A stretch of 64,000 nt of DNA from Clostridium sartagoforme (GCF_004794105.1 NZ_SRYR01000002.1:62001-126000), one strand, 5' to 3'. Shown: positions 53,714 to 62,871, numbered from the stretch's first letter. Program-made: numbers and translations. The notes: a model not told the origin generated them from the sequence alone.

Positions 53714-53779
53714 TTTTAAAATGCGAATATAACTGCAAAGATAAATAGAATATGCTCCATAAGACGAATGACTGCAAAA

Positions 53780-53893
53780 AGAAGTTCTAGGCTCGTAAAA
53801 ACTGCTAGACCAAGAGTTTTGGTAGAACTCGCATACGCTCAGACAAACCAACAACTCTAAGGCCTAGCAGCTTCTACTTCACCAAGAACTTCT
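53780..53893. repeat. Long three-part hairpin P4 (related loop)
   Basis: Three nested stems: AGAAGTTCT (53780-53788) with AGAACTTCT (53885-53893); CTGCTAG (53802-53808) with CTAGCAG (53864-53870); AGAGTT (53813-53818) with AACTCT (53853-53858). The loop has AACTCGCATACGCTCAGAC, which shares CTCGCA and GCTC with the P2/P3 loops. Confidence 0.65.
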
Positions 53894-53982
53894 AGATTTT
53901 CGCCATATGCTTATTTTACATATTATATTTATCATTGCTAGTAATTCGATAATTAAAATTAATAAATGAAAAAATGAAGGAA

Positions 53983-54009
53983 GAGGTTTTGCTATGCAAA
54001 ACCTCCTTT
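53983..54009. terminator. Terminator between HsmA-like gene and ftsH (bidirectional)
   Basis: Perfect 10-bp stem GAGGTTTTGC/GCAAAACCTC (53983-53992 with 53996-54005), A-rich on the left and T-rich on the right. It probably ends ftsH transcription, whose stop codon is at 54107. Confidence 0.8.
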
Positions 54010-54106
54010 GTTTTAAAGATGACATTAAAAAATCTTTACAGATTTTTATATGCATTCTTTCATTTTTTAATTTTTTCATTCTTCCATTAATAAAATGCCT
54101 AATATC

Positions 54107-55840
54107 TTATGATAATTCTCTGATGTCTTCTTCAGTTAGTGTTTCTTTGTCCATAAGTTCCATAGCCATTTTATCTAATAAGTCTTTACTATCTTTTAAA
54201 GTATTTAATGTTTCTTCATAAAGGGAATTAACTAACTCCCTACATTCTTCCACTACAGGGTTTCCATAACTATTTGAAAGTTGTCCTAAACCTGATAGTT
54301 TTAATAGGCCAAGGGTATTTCCCATACCATATTCTGATATTATAGCCATTGCTATTTCTGTTGTTTGCTTTAAGTCACCTTCGGCTCCAGTTGAAATCTT
54401 ATCTTTTCCGAAGATTAATTCCTCAGCAGCTCTTCCACCTAGCAATACCATAATTCTATTTTTAAGATAATCTAATCTTTGGTATGAACTATCTTTAGGT
54501 ATAGTTAATGTATAGCCTCCAGCTCCTTTAGTAGTTGGAATAATTGTGATTTTTGAAACCTTATCTTCAGGTGTTTTAATTAATGAAATAACAGCATGTC
54601 CAGCTTCGTGGTATGATGTTAATAGTCTATCCTCTTCTAAGTAATGACCTCTTTCTTTTTTTTCATATCCTGCAAGAACTATTGAAAAAGCTTTATCAAT
54701 ATGTTCTTGAATTAAATATGATGAATTTTCTTTAGCAGCTATAATAGCAGCTTCATTTATTAAGTTTTCAAGCTTGGCTCCTGAGAAATAAGCAGTTTTT
54801 TTAGCAACATCATTGATGTTTATATTGTTATGAGGCTTATTATTTAAATGTAAAGAAATTATTTTTTCTCTGGCACAAAGGTCAGGTAAAGATACCTCTA
54901 TATGTCTATCGAATCTACCAGGTCTTAATAATGCTGGATCAAGAGTATCTAATCTATTAGTTGCAGCAATTACTACTATGCCTTCTTTTTCACCAAAGCC
55001 TGACATTTCAGTTAAAAGTGCATTTAAGGTTTGATCTCTTTCATCATTAGAAGTAGCAGCGCCAGAGCCACCTCTTTTCTTACCAATAGCATCTATTTCA
55101 TCTATGAAAATAACAGCTTTTCCATGAGACTTTGCTTTTTTAAATAAGTTCCTTATCCTTGCAGCTCCAACCCCTACATACACTTGTACAAAATCTGATC
55201 CACTTAATGCATAAAAAGGTACCTTAGCTTCACCAGCAACAGCTTTTGCAAGAAGTGTTTTACCTGTACCTGGAGATCCATAAAGAATAACTCCCTTTGG
55301 CATCCTAGCACCGTACTCTTTATATTTTTCAGGTTTTTTTAGAAAATCTACTATATCCATAAGACTTTCTTTTGCTTCTTCATTACCTGCAACTGAATTA
55401 AAGTTTAATGCATTTTTATCTTCAGAAAAATCTTTAACATCTAAATTAGTGATTTTAGAAGTACCTAAGCTTTTTTTACTAAGTTGTATAAAAACAATAG
55501 AGATTATAGAAGATAATAGAATTAGTGAAATTATAGTTTTAGATGGACTAGCTATATTTTCATCTAAAACTTCTATATTATGTTTTAACAACTCCTCTTT
55601 TAAAGTAGGACTATTTGGATTAGTAGTTGAATACTTACTTCCGTCCTTTAAGAATATAGTCAAGCTATTATTATCAAATATTACCTTAGATACAGAATTA
55701 TCAGTTATATCTTGCAGAAAGTATGAATATTGTTTATTGTAGTTAGCCTTTGAACCAAAACTTAAGTATCCTAAAGCTAATATTGAAATAATAGCAGTTA
55801 TTATTGGAATAAAAATAATATTTTTCTTTAGTTTGTTCAT
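54107..55840 (-). CDS. ftsH: FtsH-family ATP-dependent zinc metalloprotease
   Basis: A 577-aa membrane AAA+ protease. Helices near 8-28 and 102-121 flank a small extracytoplasmic domain. Walker A GSPGTGKT is at 188-195, Walker B VIFIDEID at 243-250, the second region of homology is near 295-313, and HEAGH at 411-415 binds zinc. It lacks the long C-terminal tail of typical FtsH (about 610-650 aa) and stands alone, away from tilS/hpt, so it may be a second, specialised copy. AGGAGGTAATA precedes the ATG. Confidence 0.92.
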   Translation of the reverse strand: MNKLKKNIIFIPIITAIISILALGYLSFGSKANYNKQYSYFLQDITDNSVSKVIFDNNSLTIFLKDGSKYSTTNPNSPTLKEELLKHNIEVLDENIASPSKTIISLILLSSIISIVFIQLSKKSLGTSKITNLDVKDFSEDKNALNFNSVAGNEEAKESLMDIVDFLKKPEKYKEYGARMPKGVILYGSPGTGKTLLAKAVAGEAKVPFYALSGSDFVQVYVGVGAARIRNLFKKAKSHGKAVIFIDEIDAIGKKRGGSGAATSNDERDQTLNALLTEMSGFGEKEGIVVIAATNRLDTLDPALLRPGRFDRHIEVSLPDLCAREKIISLHLNNKPHNNININDVAKKTAYFSGAKLENLINEAAIIAAKENSSYLIQEHIDKAFSIVLAGYEKKERGHYLEEDRLLTSYHEAGHAVISLIKTPEDKVSKITIIPTTKGAGGYTLTIPKDSSYQRLDYLKNRIMVLLGGRAAEELIFGKDKISTGAEGDLKQTTEIAMAIISEYGMGNTLGLLKLSGLGQLSNSYGNPVVEECRELVNSLYEETLNTLKDSKDLLDKMAMELMDKETLTEEDIRELS

Positions 55841-56027
55841 TATTACCTCCTAAATAGAAGATGATTTATCATAAGTATTTTAACATTTTAAAATTTAAAG
55901 TCCATTTAACTTCATAGTATTTACCAATGTAAGTGTTGGTAGAGCTTACAATATTAAAAGATATCTTTCAATATTTATGCAAATAGAGTATACTTTAATT
56001 TAAATAGCTGACTACTTAGACCAATAA

Positions 56028-56120
56028 ATATGATTTCAATATAGATAATTTACTTAATAAGTATTTTTAATCTATAACTTTATAGGACTATAGATGTAGA
56101 TTATTTATTGAAGCATATAG
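56028..56120 (+). repeat. 97-bp element, copy D (before 56155)
   Basis: Left end ATATGATTTCAATATAGATA, right end GATTATTTATTGAAGCATAT, central TATAACTTTATAGGACTATA. It ends 35 bp before the TTG start of the next gene. The rest of the 314-bp gap after ftsH shows nothing else. Confidence 0.6.
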
Positions 56121-56154
56121 TTTATTAGTAATAATATAAGGAGATGTAATATAA

Positions 56155-56577
56155 TTGTATAACTCAACTATACTATCATCTAAGGATATTACTGAAATAA
56201 TTAATCTAAAGGGTAGAGAAAAAGGAATAGAGGTAACCCATATAGAAATTGATAATGGGATAATTTTTTCAGGTAGGCTATTTAGTAAAATAAATAGTAA
56301 TTTTAGTGGATTTGTTTATATAAAAGAGGTTTATAATAACCAAATTATACTGGAGACGAAGAATTTAAATATATCTAAGTTAGGAAAGCTAAAGGGAGCT
56401 AGTGTAATTCTATTAAAATCTATTTTAAAATTTCTAGGAGAAGACTATATAAATATTAGTGGAAATAATATTATAATTAAATTAGATAAATATGATGGAG
56501 AAATAAAAGACGTATATATTAAGGACAAGCTTCTTTATATAATTGGTACAAATTTAGATATGTATTTAGATGCATAA
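56155..56577 (+). CDS. Small DUF2993/LmeA-like protein
   Basis: A 140-aa protein that is mostly beta strand: ITEIINLKGREKGIEVTHIEIDNGIIFSGRL, then KLKGASVILLKSILKFLGEDYINISGNNIIIKLDK. The layout matches the N-terminal 150 residues of the next gene product, so the two are paralogues. The TTG start at 56155 has AAGGAG 11 bp upstream, a wide spacing. No signal peptide, so it is probably cytoplasmic or at the inner membrane face. Lipid-binding is suggested by the fold comparison only. Confidence 0.6.
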   Translation: MYNSTILSSKDITEIINLKGREKGIEVTHIEIDNGIIFSGRLFSKINSNFSGFVYIKEVYNNQIILETKNLNISKLGKLKGASVILLKSILKFLGEDYINISGNNIIIKLDKYDGEIKDVYIKDKLLYIIGTNLDMYLDA

Positions 56578-56600
56578 TTAACAAAATAAGGGAGGTAAAT

Positions 56601-57560
56601 ATGAATATTTCAAGCGTAAAGGTTTCTTTAACAGGAGAAGATTTGCTAAGCATTTTTAATGAATTTGTAAAGGTAGAAGGTCTTACTTTAACTAAGGTAG
56701 ATGTAGATGAAGAAATAAAGTTTTATGGTAGCTTTAGTAAAGGAATAACTTTAGATTTTGTAGCAGGTGTAAGGCTTGCAAGAATTGAAAATGGAATTAT
56801 ACATGGTGAAGTTTCATCATTTAAAATAGCTAAAATTAAGATATTCTCATTAATGAGAAAGGCTGCTTTAAAGTTTGCTTTAAAAGAATTATCTGATATG
56901 GGAATAAGCTATGATTCTGGTAAGGTAGTTATTAATTTAAAAGTTTTACTAAAGGATGTTCCATATGTAGATTTAAATATTTCAGATATATATACTAGAC
57001 AAGAGCTTTTAAATATAGAAGTATCAGATATTAATATCTCTCTTTTAGGTACTTTAATAAAAGAACAGCCTGCAGAAGAAGCTGAAGAGGAAGAAGATAC
57101 AGAAGAGGATTTTTCTGATATTGAAAAAGTAAGAGACTACTATAGTGTAGGGAGAGATTATTTAGAAGAAAAATTACCACAGAAAGTTAAAACTTTTAGT
57201 GATTATGTATTTATAATTCCAGATATGGCAGCTCTTTTATTTAGATTGTTAAAAGATAAAAGAGTTCCTATGAAGACTAAAATTATTATTTCTGCGGCTA
57301 TTGCATATATAGGATTCCCAACGGATATAATACCAGATAGCATTCCCTTCATTGGGAAGGTAGATGAGATAGCTGTTGCTTTCTTTGCTTTAGAAAGAAT
57401 TATTGCTGATGTTCCTACTAGAATTATATTAGAAAACTGGGAAGGTAAGAATAACATAGTATTTGTTATTAGCAATATTATTGAGTATGTTATTAACTTT
57501 ACTGGAGCGAAAAATGTAGAAAAAGTATATAACTTTATAGAAGAAGTAATGGCATTATAA
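56601..57560 (+). CDS. DUF2993-like domain fused to a DUF1232 (YkvA-like) domain
   Basis: A 319-aa protein. Residues 1-150 form a beta-rich domain related to the preceding gene product (VSLTGEDLLSIFNEFVKVEGLTLTKVDVDEEIKFYG). An acidic linker (about 154-170) follows, then a DUF1232 domain near 200-265 (VPMKTKIIISAAIAYIGFPTDIIPDSIPFIGKVDEIAVA) with two short hydrophobic helices and the conserved PxDxIPD motif, and a C-terminal tail. Function unknown; membrane association is likely. It follows the paralogue by 23 bp and is followed 21 bp later by RNase HI. Confidence 0.75.
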   Translation: MNISSVKVSLTGEDLLSIFNEFVKVEGLTLTKVDVDEEIKFYGSFSKGITLDFVAGVRLARIENGIIHGEVSSFKIAKIKIFSLMRKAALKFALKELSDMGISYDSGKVVINLKVLLKDVPYVDLNISDIYTRQELLNIEVSDINISLLGTLIKEQPAEEAEEEEDTEEDFSDIEKVRDYYSVGRDYLEEKLPQKVKTFSDYVFIIPDMAALLFRLLKDKRVPMKTKIIISAAIAYIGFPTDIIPDSIPFIGKVDEIAVAFFALERIIADVPTRIILENWEGKNNIVFVISNIIEYVINFTGAKNVEKVYNFIEEVMAL

Positions 57561-57581
57561 TCTTAAAATTAGGAGAAAAGT

Positions 57582-58556
57582 ATGGCAAGTAAATATTACG
57601 CAATTAAAGAAGGATATGATTTTTCACTTAATAAGAAGGTGGAAAATAAAATAGTAAATACATGGGCAGAATGCCAAAAGTATATTAAGGGAGTAAAGGG
57701 AGCTAAGTATAAGAGCTTTACTAGCGAAACTGAAGCAAAAAGCTTTTTATTTGAAGGAAGTGGAATGCTTAAAAAAGGTGTGGACAATTATCCAATGGAT
57801 TGTCTACATATATATGTTGATGGTAGCTATAATATTAGTACTGAAAAGTATTCTTATGCTTTAGTTGCAGTTAAAAACAATATACTTGAATATGTAGAAA
57901 GTGGATCATCACAAAGTAATAGTGATAGAAATATTAGGCAAATAGCTGGTGAGTTAGAAGCTGCAGTTAGAGGACTTGAGTATGCTATAGAGAAAAGGGA
58001 AGAGAGAGTAGTAATCTTCCATGACTATGAAGGTATTGCTCATCATGCTACTGGATTTTGGAATAGAAATGAAGAGTCATCTGTAAAATATCATAATAAG
58101 ATGAATAGTTTAATGAATAAAGGAACTGAAGTTATATTTGTTAAGGTAGATAGTCATACTGGTGATTTATTTAATGAAGTAGCAGATGAAAAATGTAAGG
58201 AAGAGCTATCTATAGCATCTGAAAATATATTTTATTCATATTTAAGAGAGAATACAATAACAGTAGTTAACGCTGAAGTAAAAAGTAAACTTAAAACCCT
58301 AGCTAAGGATAGAATAGAAAATATTATTACCTTAGATGGAAGTTTAGTTCAGGAAAAAGAATCTTTAAATAGTGAAGTTATTGATAATAACACTATTAAA
58401 GAAGATATAAATAAAGTAATTGCTACTAACGAATACGAAGATGTTTTATATAAAGATTTAGCATTTTATTTAAGAAAATTGCCATTAGAAAAGCAAAAAG
58501 ATGTACTTAACTATGCAGAATATTTATATAATAAGGAAAGAAAATTAAATAAGTAA
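57582..58556 (+). CDS. Ribonuclease HI-like protein with viroplasmin-type N domain and C-terminal extension
   Basis: A 324-aa protein. Residues 1-60 form the caulimovirus viroplasmin/RNase H N-terminal domain that binds RNA-DNA hybrids (KYYAIKEGY, then KSFTSETEAKSFL). The RNase H fold (75-205) has catalytic Asp80, Glu124, Asp148 and Asp202 and a conserved His192. About 120 further residues end with a helical LPLEKQKDVLNYAEYLY segment of unknown role. It should cut RNA in RNA-DNA hybrids. AGGAGAAAAGT lies upstream. It is probably co-transcribed with the two preceding genes. Confidence 0.85.
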   Translation: MASKYYAIKEGYDFSLNKKVENKIVNTWAECQKYIKGVKGAKYKSFTSETEAKSFLFEGSGMLKKGVDNYPMDCLHIYVDGSYNISTEKYSYALVAVKNNILEYVESGSSQSNSDRNIRQIAGELEAAVRGLEYAIEKREERVVIFHDYEGIAHHATGFWNRNEESSVKYHNKMNSLMNKGTEVIFVKVDSHTGDLFNEVADEKCKEELSIASENIFYSYLRENTITVVNAEVKSKLKTLAKDRIENIITLDGSLVQEKESLNSEVIDNNTIKEDINKVIATNEYEDVLYKDLAFYLRKLPLEKQKDVLNYAEYLYNKERKLNK

Positions 58557-58606
58557 AATTTAAATACTACTCTATATTTAATAATGATGTTGAAAAATAA
58601 TATATT

Positions 58607-58640
58607 TAAAAAGGACCAAAATATTTTGGCCCTTTTAGTT
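58607..58640 (+). terminator. Terminator after the RNase HI gene
   Basis: AAAAGG-CCAAAAT pairs with ATTTTGG-CCTTTT, followed by AGTTT. Confidence 0.75.
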
Positions 58641-58703
58641 TGTAATAATTTAATATTGCTTATCACACAATTACTTCGCTTAATTCTTATTAGGCACAGA
58701 ACA

Positions 58704-59165
58704 TTACTTTTTATTAACTGGTATCCATATTTCGCTTTTGTAATCAGGCGAACTCAAATTACCATTTGAATACCATTCTACTTCTGGCGCTTCTGCATGC
58801 TCATAACCAGATGTAGGAAACCATTCGGAAAAAATTCGCCACCATATTTCTGCCATTGCAGTAGGCATAGGGCCGATTATCTCAAATATTGCCCATGTAA
58901 GAGATGGTATTTCAAGCTTGCACAAAGTTTTTGGGAAATCTTTTTCAGTTATCGCGGCAATATAGTAATCAGTTGTATTATCTTCATACATTCCACTGTA
59001 TACGCCTACTAACCCGTTTCCAAGTCCAGCAATTTGTGAAATAGTTTCTTGTGGGGTATTGGTCCACATTTTTCCAACATTTTCACCCAAACCATCAATA
59101 TGTGAAAACCTCTGTTTTACACCTACAACGGTAAATGAATTTTTTTGCTCAATTCTGTAGTTCAT
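58704..59165 (-). CDS. GyrI-like small-molecule-binding domain protein
   Basis: A 153-aa protein equal to the effector-binding half of AraC-type regulators (MNYRIEQKNSFTVVGVKQRFSH, then WAIFEIIGPMP and EWFPTSGYEHAEAPEVEWYS). ATG 59165 has AAAGGAG 8 bp upstream, so it can be translated on its own, although the frame also continues from the broken AraC part upstream. Such domains bind cationic or aromatic compounds. Whether the solo protein functions or is a remnant is unclear. Confidence 0.75.
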   Translation of the reverse strand: MNYRIEQKNSFTVVGVKQRFSHIDGLGENVGKMWTNTPQETISQIAGLGNGLVGVYSGMYEDNTTDYYIAAITEKDFPKTLCKLEIPSLTWAIFEIIGPMPTAMAEIWWRIFSEWFPTSGYEHAEAPEVEWYSNGNLSSPDYKSEIWIPVNKK

Positions 59166-59339
59166 CTCAACCACTCCTTTTATTGATAATGAGAACGTTA
59201 CACGAAGATACGCTTTTAGCGATATGCCTTTTTCTCTTGCTTTTGAGGGTGTAACTTCATGCATTGCTATAAATGCACGAGAAAACGAGTCAGGTGAATT
59301 ATAACCATACTTCAAAGCAAGATTTATAATATAGTTTTT
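59166..59339 (-). pseudogene. AraC-family helix-turn-helix remnant, truncated at its N terminus
   Basis: Reading on the minus strand, an in-frame TAA at 59342-59340 is followed by KNYIINLALKYGYNSPDSF and then FSRAFIAMHEVTPSKAREKG, the second half of an AraC DNA-binding domain, and SLKAYLRVTFSLSIKGVVE, the usual linker into GyrI. The first helix-turn-helix (about 50 residues) is missing, and no intact start lies upstream. The unit is therefore a broken AraC/GyrI regulator. Confidence 0.75.
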
Positions 59340-59792
59340 TTACTAATACCCCATAATATTTGTAAGAATTTGTAGGTTGTAGTATTTAAAAGTTAATTCC
59401 GAAGATTATATATATTTGCCTCAGTTCGAACTTAAATACAATTGCGTATTATCTTCTCATCTTAATAATACACAAATAATGGTAAATATGAAACATTATT
59501 TACCAATTAAATATAAATTGCTTTTCTCCCTTTAAAATCTTTTATTTTAGTTTTGGAATAAGAACTGTGAGATTGGCATACTATACCTGAAGAAAACCTA
59601 TTTTCTTTTATTTCATCTTGAATTTCATTTGTCATAGAGCCTAAAATTAACTTCTTTTCAAAACTCCAATAGGAGTTTTTTCATTAATTGTTAATCGTTA
59701 ACTGTTAATTGTCAGATATCCCTTTATAGATTTGTGAATATTAGTATAGAAATTACAAATACTAAATATAAATAAAATTATGAGGTGATATT
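59340..59792. other. 453-bp intergenic region with repeat hairpin
   Basis: Mostly AT-rich with no convincing gene. AAAACTCC/GGAGTTTT (59660-59679) with a T tail, then CATTAATTGTTAATCG-type sequence, is another copy of the ACTCC/GGAGT plus AATTGTTAATTG composite. The missing AraC N-terminal coding sequence is not found here. Confidence 0.5.
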
Positions 59793-59966
59793 ATGATGAA
59801 GGTTTTTAGAGGTATGGTAACAGGTGCTATAGTAGGTATGGCAGTTACAGCTATGATTTTACCGCAATTAGATAAGAAAACTCAAAGAAACTTAAAAAGA
59901 GTTAGTAAAAGAGTATTAAATATGGCAGAAGACGCTTGTTGTATGGTTACTGACTATATGTCTTAA
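59793..59966 (+). CDS. YtxH-like small membrane protein
   Basis: A 57-aa protein, MMKVFRGMVTGAIVGMAVTA at its start, with one hydrophobic helix (about 6-24) followed by a basic amphipathic helix (LDKKTQRNLKRVSKRVLNM) and a cysteine pair near residues 49-50. The arrangement resembles short YtxH-type proteins. GAGGTG lies 7 bp upstream of the ATG and a clear terminator follows, which supports a real gene. Function unknown. Confidence 0.7.
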   Translation: MMKVFRGMVTGAIVGMAVTAMILPQLDKKTQRNLKRVSKRVLNMAEDACCMVTDYMS

Positions 59967-59996
59967 AGAGAGTAGAAATTACTCTCTTTTTTATTA
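59967..59996 (+). terminator. Terminator after the YtxH-like gene
   Basis: AGAGAGTA-GAAA-TTACTCTCT followed by TTTTTATT. The following 290 bp to 60284 contain no other clear element. Confidence 0.85.
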
Positions 59997-60284
59997 ATAA
60001 TAAATTATATAAATATGTCTAGTAATTTTAGCAATTTGATAAAATAACTTAAATAAATACCTAAATTTTAACAAAAAATAATAATAAATTTTCCAAATTA
60101 TATAGTGCTTTACAAGTGTTTAATGATATAATAATAAAAAGGCGAAAAATATTATTATTTTGATGTTTCTCACTTGAATTTGACGAAAAAAATCTAAATA
60201 TAAGATTTGTTAAAATAGATTATCTTACTTTTAAAATTTAGATAATAGAAATATTTATATAGTATTTAGTAAAGGAAGAGTGTT

Positions 60285-61586
60285 ATGGAGATTCTTGCAT
60301 TAGGGGAAAAAATAAAAAGAAGAAGAAAAGAATTAGATATGACTCTTAAAGATTTAGCAGGGGATAGAATTACTCCTGGACAAATTAGTTTAGTTGAGTC
60401 AGGAAGATCTAATCCTTCTATGGATCTATTAGAATATTTAGCAGCTACATTACAAACTTCAGTTGAATATTTAATGGAATCAGAAGAAACTCAAGCTGAA
60501 AAGATAAGTATATATTATGAGCAAATTGCTGAATCATATGTATTATCTGGAGATTATATAACAGGAGAAAAATACATAGAAAATGCTTTATATTATGTAG
60601 AAAAATATAACCTTGAATATAGAAAGGCTAAAATCTTATATTTAAGAGCAAAAATATATATGGCTAAAGAGGAACTTACATTAGCTCAGCAGTTTTTCTT
60701 ATCTTCAAATGTAATTTTTATAAAGAATAATAATTATGAGGAAATTGTAAAAACCTTTTTAAATTTAGGTCAAATCACTCTAAAACTAAAGGCTTACCAT
60801 TCTTCAAGTAGTTATTTAAGACAAGCTGAAAAGGTGTATTTAGATAATAATATTGGGAATGATCCCTTACTTGGAGAAATCTATTACTATATGGCAAAAG
60901 CTTATTTTAAAACTGAAAACATTGGAAAAGCTATAGATTATTCTTTCTTAGCAAAAAGTAAGTTTGAACAAGTCCATAATAAAGAGGAGTATGCAAAAAC
61001 TCTTTTATTAATATCAGAAGAGTATAATAAAAAAGGTGATTTAACTAATGCTATAAAATACTCACAAAAGACTTTAGAAGTTTATAGAGAATTAGATGAA
61101 TTAAGCAATATTTCTGAAATAGAAAATAACCTTGGAAAGTTATTCTATGAATTTGAAAATATAGAAGAATCCTTTAAACATTATGAAATATCTAAGGATA
61201 TAAGAATTAGAAGAAAAGATAAGAGAGTTATAGAAACCTTAATGAACATATGTGAAAATTATATAAAACTAAAGAATATTTCAAAATGTGAAGAAGTGTT
61301 GGAAGAAATCAATTTATATATGGATGAGAACGAAATTGAAGTTATTATAGATGTTAACTTAATTTGGTATAGAGTATATACATTGAAAGAATTATCTAGA
61401 GAAGCTGAATATATCTTAATGGATACGTATAACTTAGCTAAGAAAAATGACTTATTTAAGCAAGCAGCACAGCTTTCAGTTATGTTAGGTAAGTTTTATA
61501 TTGATAGAAAAAATGATGCAGAAGCAGCTAAGTATCTTGATGAAGGGGTTAATATTTTTAGGAAAATAGGAATACTTAAAAATTAA
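60285..61586 (+). CDS. XRE-TPR regulator 1 (RRNPP-like)
   Basis: A 433-aa cytoplasmic protein. An N-terminal helix-turn-helix (about 6-63, GEKIKRRRKELDMTLKDLAG, then ITPGQISLVESGRSNPSMDLLEYLA) is joined to roughly eight TPR-like helical pairs (75-430), for example ENALYYVEKYNLEYRKAKILYLRAKIYM. This is the architecture of peptide-responsive RRNPP regulators, but ligand binding is not shown. GGAAGAG precedes the ATG. A paralogue follows 17 bp downstream. Confidence 0.82.
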   Translation: MEILALGEKIKRRRKELDMTLKDLAGDRITPGQISLVESGRSNPSMDLLEYLAATLQTSVEYLMESEETQAEKISIYYEQIAESYVLSGDYITGEKYIENALYYVEKYNLEYRKAKILYLRAKIYMAKEELTLAQQFFLSSNVIFIKNNNYEEIVKTFLNLGQITLKLKAYHSSSSYLRQAEKVYLDNNIGNDPLLGEIYYYMAKAYFKTENIGKAIDYSFLAKSKFEQVHNKEEYAKTLLLISEEYNKKGDLTNAIKYSQKTLEVYRELDELSNISEIENNLGKLFYEFENIEESFKHYEISKDIRIRRKDKRVIETLMNICENYIKLKNISKCEEVLEEINLYMDENEIEVIIDVNLIWYRVYTLKELSREAEYILMDTYNLAKKNDLFKQAAQLSVMLGKFYIDRKNDAEAAKYLDEGVNIFRKIGILKN

Positions 61587-61603
61587 TCAATTGGGGGTTT
61601 CAA

Positions 61604-62863
61604 ATGGAGATTTTATCAACTGGAGAAAAAATTAAAAGAGCAAGGGTATATCAGGGGATAACTTTAAAAGAATTATGTGGGAATAAGGTCTCTATATCAA
61701 AGATGAGCTGTATAGAAAATGGAAAGATTAAAGCAGACAAGGAGATTTTAGAGTATATTGCTGATAAACTTTCACTTGATTATAGCTATTTAGTTAAAGA
61801 TGTGGAAGAGCAAATAAATGCTAATCTTGAGCTAATAAGAAGAAATAATGTTTCTGAAAGTGATATATCTGATGTTATTGAGCATAATTTAAATTATGCT
61901 TTAGAATATTCGTATAATGGGTTGGCTTTCGAATTAATACATTTGCTTTTTAACTACTATGTAAAAGAAAATAAAGTTGAAAATATTCAACTAATAGTAT
62001 CACAGTATTATGATTTGTATCAAAAGAATAATACTAAGGAAAATACTATAACTTACTATTTTGATATGGCTACCTTCTTTTATAGAATAAAAGAATATAA
62101 TGAAGCTATTAATTATTATAGTAGGGCAAGAGAGCTTATTAAAGATGATGGAGATTTTGACAAAGTTAAGTATGCATATACATGCTATAGAGAAGGTAAA
62201 TGTTATGAAAAGCTAGGGAATATTGAAGATTCCTATAAAGTTTTAGAAGAGGCAATGTTATTTATTGACTTTATAAATGATGAACTAGATAAAGGTGATA
62301 TATACCATAGTTTTGCAAATGCATGTATTAAACTTAAGAAAAATGATATAGAAAAGTATATGGAGCTTTCTTATAAATATAAAAAAGATAATCCTATGAT
62401 TTTAGCTATTTCTAAAGGGAAAAATGGTGAAAGTTACTTCTATGTTAATGAAAGAGAAAAAGCTATAAAGGAAATATTAGAAGGAATAGAGTTATTTCCA
62501 ATAGATGATAAGAAGAAATATGTTAGATTTTTAAATAAGAGTATAAATACCCTGTATGAAAATGAAGAATATGATATAGCCTATGATATCACAGATAAGG
62601 CTTTAAATTCAGCAATTGATACAGATGACATACTATTAATAGAACAAGCTTATTACTTAAAGGGAATGATACTACAAAAGAAGGGTTTATATGTAGAAGC
62701 TGAAATGTATATGAACTTATCTTTAGATTCTTTATTTAAATTTGCTAATAAGGAAAAGAGATATGAAAGATATTTAGATATGGCCGAAATGTATTATAGG
62801 CTTGGTGAAGTAAAAGATTCTTTAAAATACTTTACATTAGCAATGAAGTTAGAAAAAGATTGA
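61604..62863 (+). CDS. XRE-TPR regulator 2, divergent paralogue
   Basis: A 419-aa protein related to the preceding one, most clearly in the first 60 residues (MEIL-TGEKIKRAR, then GITLKELCG and ILEYIADKL-L-Y-YLV). The recognition region (VSISKMSCIENGKIKADKE) differs, so it may bind a different site. TPR-like repeats run from about 75 to the end. TGGGGG precedes the ATG. The 17-bp gap indicates one operon. A long hairpin at 62872-62927 follows. Confidence 0.8.
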   Translation: MEILSTGEKIKRARVYQGITLKELCGNKVSISKMSCIENGKIKADKEILEYIADKLSLDYSYLVKDVEEQINANLELIRRNNVSESDISDVIEHNLNYALEYSYNGLAFELIHLLFNYYVKENKVENIQLIVSQYYDLYQKNNTKENTITYYFDMATFFYRIKEYNEAINYYSRARELIKDDGDFDKVKYAYTCYREGKCYEKLGNIEDSYKVLEEAMLFIDFINDELDKGDIYHSFANACIKLKKNDIEKYMELSYKYKKDNPMILAISKGKNGESYFYVNEREKAIKEILEGIELFPIDDKKKYVRFLNKSINTLYENEEYDIAYDITDKALNSAIDTDDILLIEQAYYLKGMILQKKGLYVEAEMYMNLSLDSLFKFANKEKRYERYLDMAEMYYRLGEVKDSLKYFTLAMKLEKD

Positions 62864-62871
62864 AGAGTATA

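Noticed and set aside
59507..59635. 42-aa minus-strand frame beginning MTNEIQDEIKENRF
   Set aside because: The only upstream purine tract is weak and badly placed, there is no terminator, and no recognisable family. It may be a decayed fragment but cannot be supported as a gene.
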